Assembly: GCA_035508435.1 (NCBI GenBank)
Contig: DATJNA010000136.1
Coordinates: forward strand, 49,227-113,226
Direction: 5' to 3'
DNA length: 64,000 bases
From: JASHVB01 sp035508435
GTDB taxonomy: Bacteria; Pseudomonadota; Alphaproteobacteria; Acetobacterales; Acetobacteraceae
A program made the position numbers and the translations under genes. The notes under the pieces were generated by a model. That model had not been told where the DNA came from. It was given only the letters and a program-made list of their open reading frames with translations, and did no database searches. How positions within the stretch are numbered: position 1 is the stretch's first letter; every line of letters begins with the position of its first letter. Of the stretch, positions 34,966 to 44,488 are shown piece after piece.

Positions 34966-36231
34966 TTACGCAGGGGTCACCGCCGCTGCGGCAGCAGCCA
35001 ACGCGGCCGGGGTCTTGATGCGAAGGGTCACCAGCGAGGCGAGCATATACGAGGCAATCATCGACAGAAATGCAGCCTCGAAACCGAAGCGGCTAACCAG
35101 CAGCCCCAAGATCCCGGCCCATGCAGCACCCGCCGCGTAGGTCAGCACATAGAATACGGCGAAAGCGGCGTCGCGGTTCTCGCGCCTCGCGTGATCCGCA
35201 AGGAACGTTTGCATGAGCGGGCTCTCGTTGTAGACGGTGAAGCCGAGCAAGATCAGGGCACAGACGACGTCCGGCATCGCCCCGCCCGCGAGGACGAGGG
35301 CAAAGGTCGCGGCCGAGGCACCCATCAGCGACCCGACGATCAGCGGCTTGCGTCCGAAGCGGTCGGAGAGGTGGCCGGCCAGCATTGGCCCGATGACGCT
35401 GCCCACCATCATGATGGTGAAGAGAACGCTGGTGGTCATCATGCTGTAATGCAGACCCCGAGACAGGTAGAGCGGCACATAGACCATCACGACGCCGAGG
35501 CCGCGGCCGCCGGCGGCAACGGAGCACGCGAGGATGACGAGGCGAATTCCGCTGTCGCGCAATGGCGCCAGATAGTCGAGCCGCTCGCCCGAAGGCCTCG
35601 CTGCCGCGACGCGGACGGACTTGCGGTCGTCCTTGACGAAACACGCCGCGATTATGCCGAAGGCGATGCCCGGCAGCATCAGGGCGTAGAGCGACATGTG
35701 CCAGCCGAAGCGTGTGATGAGGTAGCCGGCGATGATCGGCGTAATCACGCTGCCGACATTGCCGCCGGAAAAATGGATGGAAAAAGCGCGTCCGCGGCGC
35801 TCCGGCTCGTACCAATCCGACAGCAGCGAATTGGCCAGAGGGTGCTGCGCGCTGCTGGCGATACGCCCAAATATCATCGCTCCGCCGAACTGGGCAAAGG
35901 TCTGCGCCAACGCCATGCATCCAAGCGACAGTCCCATGCCGATGCCGCCGAGACCGATGATGGTGCGCCGGCGCAGATACCGGCTGGTCCAGGCATGTAC
36001 CCCTTGCAACAGACCGTTAACGAGATTGGCGACGCCGAGGAGGGCGCCGAGCGTCGCGTAATCGAAGCCGAGAGCCGCCATGGCGTACGGAAAGATGAGT
36101 GGCTGGATCGCGGCGACCGCATGTTGCTCCGCGTGGGTCGCGCTGATGATCGCAAGGCTCATCCAGCGTGATCGGCGTGTCCGGCTCGCGCCCGCGTTTG
36201 CGATGGTGCCTTCGCCCGCCCTGCTGATCAT
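34966..36231 (-). CDS. MFS transporter
   Basis: This 421-residue, 12-helix major facilitator starts at the ATG at 36231 with GAGGAGAG upstream; a GTG at 36243 is in frame but would overlap that site. It has a long loop between halves (DDRKSVRVAAARPSGERLDYLAPL), a loop 8-9 motif GHLSDRFGRKPLIVG, and a helix 4-5 GRIASSAQHPLANSLLSDWY region. The SATHAEQHAVAAIQPLIFPY opening recalls fosmidomycin-resistance-like carriers. Substrate is unknown. It converges on the tyrosinase pair across 235 gene-free bases. Confidence 0.87.
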   Translation of the reverse strand: MISRAGEGTIANAGASRTRRSRWMSLAIISATHAEQHAVAAIQPLIFPYAMAALGFDYATLGALLGVANLVNGLLQGVHAWTSRYLRRRTIIGLGGIGMGLSLGCMALAQTFAQFGGAMIFGRIASSAQHPLANSLLSDWYEPERRGRAFSIHFSGGNVGSVITPIIAGYLITRFGWHMSLYALMLPGIAFGIIAACFVKDDRKSVRVAAARPSGERLDYLAPLRDSGIRLVILACSVAAGGRGLGVVMVYVPLYLSRGLHYSMMTTSVLFTIMMVGSVIGPMLAGHLSDRFGRKPLIVGSLMGASAATFALVLAGGAMPDVVCALILLGFTVYNESPLMQTFLADHARRENRDAAFAVFYVLTYAAGAAWAGILGLLVSRFGFEAAFLSMIASYMLASLVTLRIKTPAALAAAAAAVTPA

Positions 36232-36787
36232 CGCTCTCCTCACACGATTGAGTTTATCCTGCCGATTGCCGTTGCTTCGGCCGAAGGGTCGGCAGCGAGG
36301 TCGGGCAGGCGGCAGTGGTCGGGTGCGAATATATGTTGCGCGAACGACCAGCGTCGAGCCACGGCTGGGCGCTTCACCCGCGCAACCGTGCGCAGGGGAT
36401 CACGGCACCAGCCCCTCTGCGCAATGATTCTGACCGGTTGTCCGTCCGCCGAGCGCGGGTCGGGAAGCTGTGCCCGTTGGAGCAATCGCCGGATGCTGCG
36501 CGGGACGCCCGGCTGACGGCCGATCAGCCCGTCCCTTTCGAAGCCGGCCACCGATCGGCGTACTGCGCGGACAGTGTCTGAACCGCCGGATCCGCGCGCC
36601 AGAGACGTTGGCTGGCGAAATCGCGGCCTGGCAGCGACGGCGCAATGCCTCCGGCGCCCGGATCAAATGCATGCTCTCCACCGCCCGCGCCAGGCACAGA
36701 ACTGCCCGCGTTCACCCTCGCCCAGCCAACGAGTCATAATCACTGTGCCGAGGTACCAGGCCGGCGATTTCGTTGTGCCGCCTTCGG
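36232..36787. other. 556-base gap without a recognisable gene
   Basis: All open frames here are short and none matches a family. Two minus-strand pieces in different frames, with SMHLIRAPEALRRRCQAAIS and FERDGLIGRQPGVPRSI, look more protein-like than the rest and could be relics of a decayed gene, but I cannot name one. The MFS promoter should lie in the first 150 bases. Confidence 0.45.
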
Positions 36788-37627
36788 CTACAGGATGTCC
36801 AGCCCCTGCTTGTTGCGCGGCGGCGGATGGGCGGCGTCAATCTCCGCCAGGTCCGCCTCGGTCAGCGCGATGCTGCCTGCCGCGGCGTTCTCCCGCACAT
36901 GCGCCGGATTGGTCGCCTTCGGAATAGAGATGGTCGCCCGATTCCGCATGCTCCAGGCGATCGCGATCTGTGCCGGCGTGGCGTTGTGGCGCTCGGCCAC
37001 CGCCTTCAGCGCCTTGGACCGCAGCAACCGGCCGCCCTGGCCGACCGGCGAATAGGCCATGATCGGCATCTTGTTCCCTGCGCACCAGGGCAGCAGATCG
37101 AATTCGATACCCCGTGTATCGGGGTTGTACAGCACCTGGTTCGTGGCACAGGCCGATCCGGCAGGCAGCTTCCACACCCGCCCCATCTCGCCGGTATCGA
37201 AATTCGACACGCCCCAATAGCGGATTTTCCCGGCGGACTTCAAAGCCTCGAACGCGTCCACCGTCTCCGACAGCGGATGGCTCCCCGGCCAATGCAGCAG
37301 ATAGAGATCGATATGGTCCACCCGCAGCCGGCGCAGGCTGCGTTCACATGCCGCCGGCACGCCGCTGCGCGACGCGTTGTGCGGATACACCTTGCTGACC
37401 AGGAACAAGCCATCACGACGGCCGGCGATGGCCTCGCCGATCATCTCCTCGGCGCCGCCATTGCCATACATCTCGGCGGTATCGATCAGCGTCATGCCAA
37501 GCTCGATGCCGAGCCGCAGAGCAGCCGCTTCCTGCTGCTTCAGCCGGGCGTTTTCGCCCATGTGCCAGGTGCCCTGGCCCAGCGCAGGCACTTCCAGTCC
37601 GTCCGGCAGACGCACGGTACCGTTCAT
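36788..37627 (-). CDS. Aldo/keto reductase
   Basis: This 279-residue NADPH-dependent oxidoreductase has the full catalytic tetrad: Asp49 and Tyr54 (LIDTAEMYGNG), Lys79 (LFLVSKVYP) and His112 (LYLLHWPG). The cofactor site has GVSNFDTGEM, YSPVGQGG and the SIPKATNPAHVREN motif. It belongs to the bacterial YeaE/YvgN-like group, which act on aldehydes such as methylglyoxal. The ATG at 37627 overlaps the dipeptidase stop (ATGA), so the two are co-translated. Confidence 0.94.
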   Translation of the reverse strand: MNGTVRLPDGLEVPALGQGTWHMGENARLKQQEAAALRLGIELGMTLIDTAEMYGNGGAEEMIGEAIAGRRDGLFLVSKVYPHNASRSGVPAACERSLRRLRVDHIDLYLLHWPGSHPLSETVDAFEALKSAGKIRYWGVSNFDTGEMGRVWKLPAGSACATNQVLYNPDTRGIEFDLLPWCAGNKMPIMAYSPVGQGGRLLRSKALKAVAERHNATPAQIAIAWSMRNRATISIPKATNPAHVRENAAAGSIALTEADLAEIDAAHPPPRNKQGLDIL

Positions 37628-38652
37628 TCTGCCACCTCCTCCGCCTGGCGCAGCACGCGCATGAAATTGCCGCCCCACAGCGCGGCCAGCGCGGCGCGGT
37701 CGTAACCGCGCGACAGCAGCTCCGTCGTGATGTTGGGGCTGTCAGCGGCATTCATCCAGCCGCTAAATCCCCCGCCGCCGTCAAAATCCGAAGAGATGCC
37801 GACATGCGCGATGCCGACGCGCCGTACTGCATAATCGATATGGTCGGCAAAATCCGCCACGCTGACCGCGTCGGCCTTCGCCTCCGGCTTCAGGAACGAC
37901 GGCACCGCGGTGATCTGGATCACGCCGCCCACGTCGCGCAGCGCATCAAGTTGCGCGTCGTCCATGTTGCGCGGGTGGTCGCACAGCGCCCGGATGCAGG
38001 AATGCGTCGAGACGATCGGCGTGCGCGACTCCTCCGCCGCTTGCAGCATGGTCGCCCGCGACGCATGTGCCACATCGACCAGCATCCCCAGCCGGTTCAG
38101 TTCCGCAATGGCCGTGCGGCCCAGCGCCGACAGTCCGCCATGCTCCTCCGGCGCATCGTTCAGGTCCTTGCGCGGGTTGCAGGAATCGGCCAGCGCATTG
38201 TGGCCATTATGCGTCATCGTCAGGTAGCGCGCGCCCAACAGTCGAAACCGCGTCAGTCGGGACAGCTCGGTGCCGGTGGCGAATCCGTTTTCCACGGCCG
38301 GAATGATCGCCACCACGCCGTCGCGCTTCGCCGCCGCGATCGCATCCGCTGTCGTGGCGACGCGCGCGGTGACGCCGTTCTGGCTGCGCCCCATCGCGTT
38401 GATCGCTTGCAACATGGCCACCGCGCGCTCGAACGCCATTTGCTCGGAAGCCGGCGTGCGTGCTGCCTGCGGCACATAGGCTGCGAAGCAGCCCGCGGCC
38501 AGACCGCCACGCTGCATCTTGGGCAGATCGACGCAGCGTCGTCCGTCCTCGAACGCGTCGGGACCGGTGGGCCAAGGGATGTCGATATGAGTGTCCAGCG
38601 TCAGCAGCGAGTGATGGAGCGTCAGCGGATCAACGGGCGCGGCGTCATTCAT
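37624..38652 (-). CDS. Membrane dipeptidase-like protein (peptidase M19)
   Basis: This 342-residue dizinc TIM-barrel peptidase of the renal dipeptidase family has the zinc motif His22-x-Asp24 (LDTHIDIPWP), a bridging Glu in IPAVENGF, the two later histidines in LVDVAHAS and STHSCIRALCDHPRN, and the conserved Asp in GISSDFDGGGG. Bacterial homologues cleave dipeptides, including some with D-residues. No signal peptide is evident. The ATG at 38652 is preferred (MNDAAP); an upstream codon adds three residues. It is translationally coupled to the aldo/keto reductase. Confidence 0.93.
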   Translation of the reverse strand: MNDAAPVDPLTLHHSLLTLDTHIDIPWPTGPDAFEDGRRCVDLPKMQRGGLAAGCFAAYVPQAARTPASEQMAFERAVAMLQAINAMGRSQNGVTARVATTADAIAAAKRDGVVAIIPAVENGFATGTELSRLTRFRLLGARYLTMTHNGHNALADSCNPRKDLNDAPEEHGGLSALGRTAIAELNRLGMLVDVAHASRATMLQAAEESRTPIVSTHSCIRALCDHPRNMDDAQLDALRDVGGVIQITAVPSFLKPEAKADAVSVADFADHIDYAVRRVGIAHVGISSDFDGGGGFSGWMNAADSPNITTELLSRGYDRAALAALWGGNFMRVLRQAEEVAE

Positions 38653-38738
38653 GGCGGCCACCGTCGCAGATATCGGCGTGACACGGAAGGGGCGGGTGCG
38701 TAGAAGCGCGGCCCAGAATCAGGAGGAGGGGCCGCATC

Positions 38739-39389
38739 ATGCCGGCAGCCGCGCGGCGCTGGATCATGCTGAGCATGATATCGCTGCTGGTCGCCGCCGC
38801 GCCGGCCGCTGCCCCGCAGGCGATCGGCAGTTGGCTGCTGCAATGTGCCGGCTCCGGCGGCTGCATTCTGCGCGACCGCGACTGGATTCTGCCGCCGGGC
38901 GCCGGCCGTCCCGCCGCCGCACTGGAAGTCCAGCGCCGGGGCGATGTGCTGGTGCCGGTGGTGACGCTGCTTGGACTTTCGGCGCAGCAGGCGATGGGGG
39001 GATTGCTCGCCTTGCAGCCGCGCGTAACGCTCGGTTTCGTTCCCGGCCCGCGCGCCGACCTCGGCTGCGAAATGGATGGAGATGCCGTGGTCTGCGCGCC
39101 GCAGGCCGACGCGGTGGCCACCGCCGCCGCCGCTTTGCCCGCCGCAAGCATGGTGACAGTGAGCGTGCAGCTTGGCGTGCCAGGCGTGATGTCGCTGCCG
39201 TCGCAAAGTCGCAGCCTGACATTGCAGGATACGCAACAAGCACTGGCCCGCCTGCGCGCCGCGGGCGCCGCGGGGGAAGCGTTGCCGGCCCAACCGGGCC
39301 TCGACTGGATCGGCTTCATCCACAAGATCATGCAAGCGACGGGGATAACCTCGCCCGAGCCGCACGCCGGTGAGGTGCAGATGCGGTAA
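38739..39389 (+). CDS. Secreted protein, possibly IalB-like (invasion-associated locus B)
   Basis: This 216-residue secreted protein has a strong Shine-Dalgarno AGGAGGAGG upstream and a signal peptide (hydrophobic ISLLVAAAPAAA). The mature part opens IGSWLLQCAG-GCILRDRDW, with a W-x3-C and spaced cysteines like IalB. A late AAALPAASMVTVSVQL strand also fits IalB. The match is partial, and the C-terminal 50 residues are not IalB-like. Function unknown; the location is probably periplasmic. It precedes the peptide importer by 126 bases. Confidence 0.5.
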   Translation: MPAAARRWIMLSMISLLVAAAPAAAPQAIGSWLLQCAGSGGCILRDRDWILPPGAGRPAAALEVQRRGDVLVPVVTLLGLSAQQAMGGLLALQPRVTLGFVPGPRADLGCEMDGDAVVCAPQADAVATAAAALPAASMVTVSVQLGVPGVMSLPSQSRSLTLQDTQQALARLRAAGAAGEALPAQPGLDWIGFIHKIMQATGITSPEPHAGEVQMR

Positions 39390-39515
39390 CCGGCATGCTC
39401 GTTTCGTTCGTGTATCGCCAACCAGGGTTGTTCCCCGCAACGCCCGCGTGTAAGGAGGCCGACGCGACGCGGGCGATCCAATAATCCCAGCAGCCCGGTT
39501 GGGAGGAAACAGCAA

Positions 39516-41276
39516 ATGACCAATAGCCAAATCCGCGCCGGCCGGCGCGACGTGATCATGGGCGGAGCAGCGGTGGCCGCCGCCGCCATGCTGCCGGCGG
39601 GCGTCGCGCGCGCCGAACTCGCCGCCATTCCGCGCGAAAAAACCATGACCCTGATCGGCATCAACAGCCGCGACGGGCGCTGGGTGGATTACGAGCTGTG
39701 GAATCCCTATGCGATCGGTTCCAACCACCAGAACGGCCCCAACCTGATCTACGAGCCGCTGGCCTACTACAGCGCCTTCACCGACAGGACGTACATGTGG
39801 CTGGCGGAAAGCTTCGCCTATACTCCGGACTTCAGGCAGCTCACCATCAACACCCGCCAGGGCATCAAGTGGAGCGACGGCACGCCGTTCAGCGCCGAGG
39901 ATGTCGCCTATACCTTCACCACGCTGCGCGATCTCGGCCCGAAGGTGAAGTGGGGCGTCGATGTGCATCAGGCACTGGACGAGGCCACGGTCACCGACCC
40001 CAACACCGTTGTGCTGAAGTTCAAGATTCCCTCGCCGCGATTCTTCTTCTTCGCCAGCTACAAATACGACATCGGTATCTACATGGTGCCGAAGCACATC
40101 TTTCAGGGGCAGGACTGGCCCAGCTTCAAGCACTTCGACCTTGCCAAGGGCTGGCCGGTGACCACCGGGCCGTGGCAGGTGGTGGAATCCTCGTTGCAGC
40201 AGAAGGTATTCGACCGCCGCGACACCTGGTGGGCGGCCGACGCGAAGCTGGCACCGATGCCGCAGATCCTGCGCAATATCTGGCTGCCGATGGTGGGAGA
40301 GCAGGAGTCGGCGCAGGCGCAGATCACCAATCATTCGGACTTCGGCGGCCCGCTGCAGCCGGCGACCTTCCCAACCGTGATGCGAGGCAACCCCAAGGTC
40401 ACCACCTGGTCGGGGCGGAAATCGCCATGGGGCTACGTCGATTGGTGGCCGATCTCGCTTTACCTCAACACCGAGACCAAGCCGTTCGACGATCCCGACA
40501 TACGCTGGGCACTCAGTCACTACGTCGATCGCAAGACGATCATCGACGTCGCCTATCTGGGGGCGGAGACAGTCTCCACGCTGCCGATGCCGCCCTACAA
40601 GCCGCTGCTGCCGTATTTCGATGCGGTCAAGGACTTGCTCGCGAAGTACAACACCATCGAATACAACCCCAAGAAGGGCGATGCGCTGCTGCAAGGCAAG
40701 GGCTTCAAGAAGCAGGGCAACATGTGGCACACGCCGGACGGCAAGCCGTTTGCGCTGCCGATCATCGGCTTCGGCCTGTCCGGTTCGGGCATGGGGCCGG
40801 TGCTGTCGCAGATGCTGAAGCGCCATGGCGTCGATACCAGCCTGAGTCTGCCGCCCGATTTCGACAGCCGCTTCCAGAAGGGCGATTTCACCGGCTCGAT
40901 CTATGGCCACGGCGGCAGCATTCGCGAGCCATATGACACGCTGCGCCTCTACCAAAGCCAGAGCATCGCGGTGCCCGGCGCGCATGCGGTGAATTTCAGC
41001 CGCTGGAAGAATCCCGCCTATGACAAGATCGTCGATGAAGTCTACGTCACCGACCCGACCAACGTGGCGAAGCTGAAGCAATTGTTCCGCGCCGCGATGG
41101 AAATCTGGCTGCCGGCGTTGCCGGACATCCAGTTGGTGCAGAACTATCACCGCATTCCGCTGAACGAGACCAATTGGAAGAACTGGGCGACCGAGGAGAA
41201 CCCCATCGTCAACAACGCCTCGTGGCACCTCACCTACAATCTGGTGCTGTGGAACGTGCAATCGGTGAAGGCTTGA
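39516..41276 (+). CDS. Peptide/nickel-type ABC transporter substrate-binding protein (SBP family 5)
   Basis: This 586-residue periplasmic binding protein starts after GGAGGAAAC. The N-terminus has a twin-arginine signal: AGRRDVIMGGAAVAAAAML, then cleavage near ARAE. The mature protein has family-5 landmarks: LIYEPLAYYSAF, ITINTRQGIKWSDGTPFSAEDVAYTF (in parts; observed LTINTRQGIKWSDG), and PDIRWALSHYVDRKTIIDVAY. The ligand is likely an oligopeptide or similar compound. It heads an operon-like run of two permeases and two ATPases. Confidence 0.93.
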   Translation: MTNSQIRAGRRDVIMGGAAVAAAAMLPAGVARAELAAIPREKTMTLIGINSRDGRWVDYELWNPYAIGSNHQNGPNLIYEPLAYYSAFTDRTYMWLAESFAYTPDFRQLTINTRQGIKWSDGTPFSAEDVAYTFTTLRDLGPKVKWGVDVHQALDEATVTDPNTVVLKFKIPSPRFFFFASYKYDIGIYMVPKHIFQGQDWPSFKHFDLAKGWPVTTGPWQVVESSLQQKVFDRRDTWWAADAKLAPMPQILRNIWLPMVGEQESAQAQITNHSDFGGPLQPATFPTVMRGNPKVTTWSGRKSPWGYVDWWPISLYLNTETKPFDDPDIRWALSHYVDRKTIIDVAYLGAETVSTLPMPPYKPLLPYFDAVKDLLAKYNTIEYNPKKGDALLQGKGFKKQGNMWHTPDGKPFALPIIGFGLSGSGMGPVLSQMLKRHGVDTSLSLPPDFDSRFQKGDFTGSIYGHGGSIREPYDTLRLYQSQSIAVPGAHAVNFSRWKNPAYDKIVDEVYVTDPTNVAKLKQLFRAAMEIWLPALPDIQLVQNYHRIPLNETNWKNWATEENPIVNNASWHLTYNLVLWNVQSVKA

Positions 41277-41389
41277 GACTGACGGCCCGACCGTTGCCGC
41301 CGGCCTGCATTGCGCAGCCATGCGCCCGTGCCCCTGTTCTCGCAGCCGCGGGGACAGGCTCTCGCGCTGATACCTAGAGGGCGCGGGCC

Positions 41390-42394
41390 ATGCACCTTGT
41401 CTATATCGCCAGGCGCTTCGTGGTGTTCCTGGTCATCGTCTGGCTGGCGGCAACGCTCAACTTCTTCCTGCCCAAATTGTCGGGCCAGGATCCGGTGCGT
41501 ACCAAGTTGCTCGCGGAAGCCTCGCTCGGCGGCTACGTGCAGGGCGGCATCGAGGACATGGTCAAGATCTACCAGCAGAAATTCGGCCTCGACAAGCCGC
41601 TGTGGCGGCAATACCTCAACTATCTCGGCGATATTTCGCATGGCGACCTGAACTATTCGATTGCGAACTATCCGCGCACGGTGATCGGCCTGATCCGCGA
41701 TGCGCTGCCGTGGACGATCGGCTTGCTTGGCCTCACCACGCTGTTCTCGTTCGCCGCCGGCACGCTGCTGGGCGCCTTGCTGGCATGGCCGGGGGCACCG
41801 CGCTGGATGCGCTTCGTCATGCCACCGTTATGGGCGCTGCACGCCATCCCGTTCTTCTTGCTCGGGCTGGTGCTGATGTACTTGTTCGCGTTCCAGATCC
41901 AGATCCTGCCGATCTTCGGCGGCTACAGCGCCGGAGCGACTCCGGCCCTGACCGTGTCTTTCGTGCTCGATGTGCTGCACCACGCCGTGCTGCCGGCGCT
42001 GTCGATCGTGCTGGTGTCGGTCGGCGGCTGGGCGCTCGCGATGCGCGGCATGATGGTCACCACCATGGGCGAGGACTACGTCACCTTCGCCGAAGCCAAG
42101 GGCCTGCGCAGCGCCACGATCTTCACCCGCTACTGCATCCGCAACGCGATCCTGCCGCAAACCACCGGCCTGGCACTGGCACTCGGGCAGATCCTGTCCG
42201 GTGCCGTGCTGGTCGAAGTGGTGTTCGGCTACCCCGGCATCGGCGCGCTGCTGTTCCAGGCGATCGAGGAGAACGACTTCTTCCTGATCCAGGGCATCGT
42301 CTTCACCGTGATCGTCGCGCTCGGCTTCGCCACGTTTTTGCTGGACGTGCTGTATCCGCTGCTGGACCCGCGGATTTCCCACCGGCAGGCGTAA
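41390..42394 (+). CDS. ABC transporter permease, DppB/OppB type
   Basis: This 334-residue inner-membrane permease has an N-terminal helix and a BPD_transp_1 domain. The landmarks are a helix-1 FVVFLVIVWLAATLNFFLP, the soluble loop QKFGLDKPLWRQYLNYLGDI, and an EAA loop EDYVTFAEAKGLRSATIFTRYCIRNAILP that contacts the ATPases. It ends LLDVLYPLLDPRI as usual. It follows the binding-protein gene by 113 bases and forms a heterodimer with the next permease. Confidence 0.94.
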   Translation: MHLVYIARRFVVFLVIVWLAATLNFFLPKLSGQDPVRTKLLAEASLGGYVQGGIEDMVKIYQQKFGLDKPLWRQYLNYLGDISHGDLNYSIANYPRTVIGLIRDALPWTIGLLGLTTLFSFAAGTLLGALLAWPGAPRWMRFVMPPLWALHAIPFFLLGLVLMYLFAFQIQILPIFGGYSAGATPALTVSFVLDVLHHAVLPALSIVLVSVGGWALAMRGMMVTTMGEDYVTFAEAKGLRSATIFTRYCIRNAILPQTTGLALALGQILSGAVLVEVVFGYPGIGALLFQAIEENDFFLIQGIVFTVIVALGFATFLLDVLYPLLDPRISHRQA

Positions 42395-42457
42395 GGATGA
42401 TGACCCGAACGGCGATGCATCCCACCAGTGTCATGGCGAGCAATGGCACAGCAATCC

Positions 42458-42643
42458 GCGTCACGACGGCCCGCGTCACGACGGCCCGCGTCGCGCCAAC
42501 CCGCGTCGCGGCGACCAGCATCACGACCACCAATGACCCCAATGCGCTGGACTCGCGATGACAGCTATCCGCTGCGCTCGCAATGACACCAGTTCGCTGC
42601 GCTCGCGATGACACCCATCCGCTGCGCTCGCGATGACACCGGG
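42458..42643. repeat. Tandem repeats of 15 and 25 bp between the two peptide-transporter permease genes
   Basis: A 15-bp unit GCGTCACGACGGCCC starts at 42458 and 42473, with degenerate copies at 42488 and 42503. A 25-bp unit beginning GCTGCGCTCGCAATGACACC starts at 42571, 42596 and 42621. The GCTCGCRATGAC core is the right arm of the GTCATTGCGAG element, and GTCATGGCGAGCAATGGC at 42430 resembles a left arm, so the 261-base gap looks like an expanded, degenerate copy of that repeat inside an operon. Confidence 0.7.
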
Positions 42644-42655
42644 ATGTGCTGACCC

Positions 42656-43495
42656 ATGCTCTCCTACGTCCGCCGTAACGCCTCCCTGCTGATCGGCATC
42701 GCGCTGCTGGGCATCATCGCGCTGTTTGTCATCGTCGGCACGTTCACCGTGGACACCGACAACGCCCAGCCGCTCTCCGTGCCGGCGCTGCAGGCGCCGT
42801 CCTGGGACTATCCCTTCGGCACCGACCGCCAGGGACGCGACCTGCTGGCGGTCATGGTCGCGGGCACCCCGCTGACGCTTTGGGTCGGCTTCGTCGCCGG
42901 CATCATCGGCGTCGGCGTTGGCGCCATCCTCGCGTTCACCGCCGCCTACTACGGCGGCATCGTCGATACCATCATCCGCAGCATCGCCGACATCGGCCTG
43001 ACCATCCCCGGCCTGCTGGTACTGATCATCATCGCCGTGTCGCTGAAAGGCAGCCTGACGGTGAACCAGATGGCGATCGTGGTGGCCTCGCTCGCCTGGC
43101 TCAATCCGACACGCACCATTCGTTCGCAAGTGCTCACCCTCCGCCAGCGCGGCTACGTCGAAATCGCCCGCCTGAACGGCATGAACGGGCCGGAAATCAT
43201 CCTGCGCGAGCTGATGCCGAACCTGCTGCCCTATCTCTCCGCGACGCTGGTCACCAGCATCTCCGGCGCCATCCTGGCCTCGGTGGGACTGGAATTCCTC
43301 GGCCTCGGGCCAATCGATTCGCCGACGCTGGGCATGACGCTCTACTGGGTCCAGTTCAACGCCGCGATCATCAATGGCTGGTGGTGGTGGTGGACCGCTC
43401 CCTTGGTGGTGATCCTGATGGTCTTCCTCGGTCTGTTCTTTTTGACCGTCGGGCTCGACGAAATCGCCAACCCACGCCTGCGGCGTTCCGCATGA
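42656..43495 (+). CDS. ABC transporter permease, DppC/OppC type
   Basis: This 279-residue permease is a little shorter than typical DppC (about 300). It has the N-terminal NASLLIGIALLGIIALFVIVG helix, the conserved PFGTDRQGRDLLAVMVAG, and an EAA loop of the form LRQRGYVEIARLNGMNGPEIILRELMPN. It ends GLDEIANPRLR. The start has only a weak GGGA nearby. Its stop region overlaps the first ATPase start by 4 bases (ATGA). It is separated from the partner permease by a 261-base repeat. Confidence 0.93.
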   Translation: MLSYVRRNASLLIGIALLGIIALFVIVGTFTVDTDNAQPLSVPALQAPSWDYPFGTDRQGRDLLAVMVAGTPLTLWVGFVAGIIGVGVGAILAFTAAYYGGIVDTIIRSIADIGLTIPGLLVLIIIAVSLKGSLTVNQMAIVVASLAWLNPTRTIRSQVLTLRQRGYVEIARLNGMNGPEIILRELMPNLLPYLSATLVTSISGAILASVGLEFLGLGPIDSPTLGMTLYWVQFNAAIINGWWWWWTAPLVVILMVFLGLFFLTVGLDEIANPRLRRSA

Positions 43496-44454
43496 GCAAT
43501 GCCGGCCCCGTGCTGCGCGTCGAGGGCCTGCGCGTCGCCTATGCCCACGCGCGCGGGGCGGTGCGCGCGGTGGATGATGTCAGCTTCTCCCTCCGTCCGC
43601 ACGAACGCTTCGGCCTTGCCGGAGAGTCCGGCTCCGGCAAATCCACCATGGCGCTGTCCATCCTGCGCATGATCAAGCCGCCGGGCCAGATCGAAGGCGG
43701 CGAGGTCTGGCTGGAAGACATCGCCCTTTCAAAGCTCGCCCCCGATGCAATCCGCCGCCTGCGCCTCGCGGGGATCGCCATGGTGCCGCAGGGTTCGATG
43801 AACTCGCTGAACCCGGTGGTCCGCATCCGCGACCAGATCGGCGACGCGCTCAACGACCACGGCACCAAATTGTCGCGCCGTGCGCTGGCCGATCGCGTGC
43901 GCGAACTGTTGGTGGATGTCGGCCTGCCGCCGGACACCGGCGACAAGTACCCGCATGAACTTTCCGGCGGCATGAAGCAGCGCGCCTGCATCGCCATCGC
44001 TATCTGCCTGCGCCCGAAGGTGATCATCGCCGATGAACCGACCAGCGCGCTCGATGTTGTGGTGCAGCGCCAGGTGATGGAAACGCTCGGACGTGTGCAG
44101 GCGGAACTCGGCGCGGCGGTGATCCTGGTCGGCCATGACATGGGATTGATGGCGCAGTTCGTCAACCGGCTGGGCATCATGTATGCAGGCCGGTTAGTGG
44201 AAGTGGCGCCGATCGAGCAAATAATCACGGCGCCACGACATCCCTATACGCGACTGTTGATCGACAGCCTGCCGTCGCTGCAACGCCGCGGCGGCCTGCG
44301 CGGCATTCCCGGCCTCGCGCCGCTGCTGCGCGACCTGCCACCCGGATGCGCCTTCCATCCCCGTTGCCCGCGCGCCGAAGCACGGTGCAAGGTGGAGAAA
44401 CCCGCGGTGCGGGCGATCGGTGCGGACGCCACCGTCGCGTGCCACTTCGCATGA
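43492..44454 (+). CDS. ABC transporter ATPase, DppD/OppD type
   Basis: This 320-residue ATPase has Walker A GESGSGKST, signature LSGGMKQRACIA, Walker B VIIADEPTSALD and the H-loop GHDMG. The C-terminal oligopeptide-type extension has the GCAFHPRCPRAEARC cysteine motif, which in this family can carry a 4Fe-4S cluster. Coupled by ATGA to the permease. It pairs with the following ATPase. No separate promoter is apparent. Confidence 0.95.
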   Translation: MSNAGPVLRVEGLRVAYAHARGAVRAVDDVSFSLRPHERFGLAGESGSGKSTMALSILRMIKPPGQIEGGEVWLEDIALSKLAPDAIRRLRLAGIAMVPQGSMNSLNPVVRIRDQIGDALNDHGTKLSRRALADRVRELLVDVGLPPDTGDKYPHELSGGMKQRACIAIAICLRPKVIIADEPTSALDVVVQRQVMETLGRVQAELGAAVILVGHDMGLMAQFVNRLGIMYAGRLVEVAPIEQIITAPRHPYTRLLIDSLPSLQRRGGLRGIPGLAPLLRDLPPGCAFHPRCPRAEARCKVEKPAVRAIGADATVACHFA

Positions 44455-44488
44455 CCAGGCTCCTCCCGTCATCGCCAGGCCGTCGGCC

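Noticed and set aside
36232..36787. HTH-like fragment FERDGLIGRQPG and a second fragment SMHLIRAPEALRR
   Set aside because: The pieces are in different frames, too short to assign, and no start or ribosome site supports a gene.
38649..41321. Very long open frame on the minus strand opposite the dipeptidase, IalB-like and SBP genes
   Set aside because: It is antisense to well-supported genes, has a His/Arg/Gln-rich composition typical of shadow frames in GC-rich DNA, and no domain.
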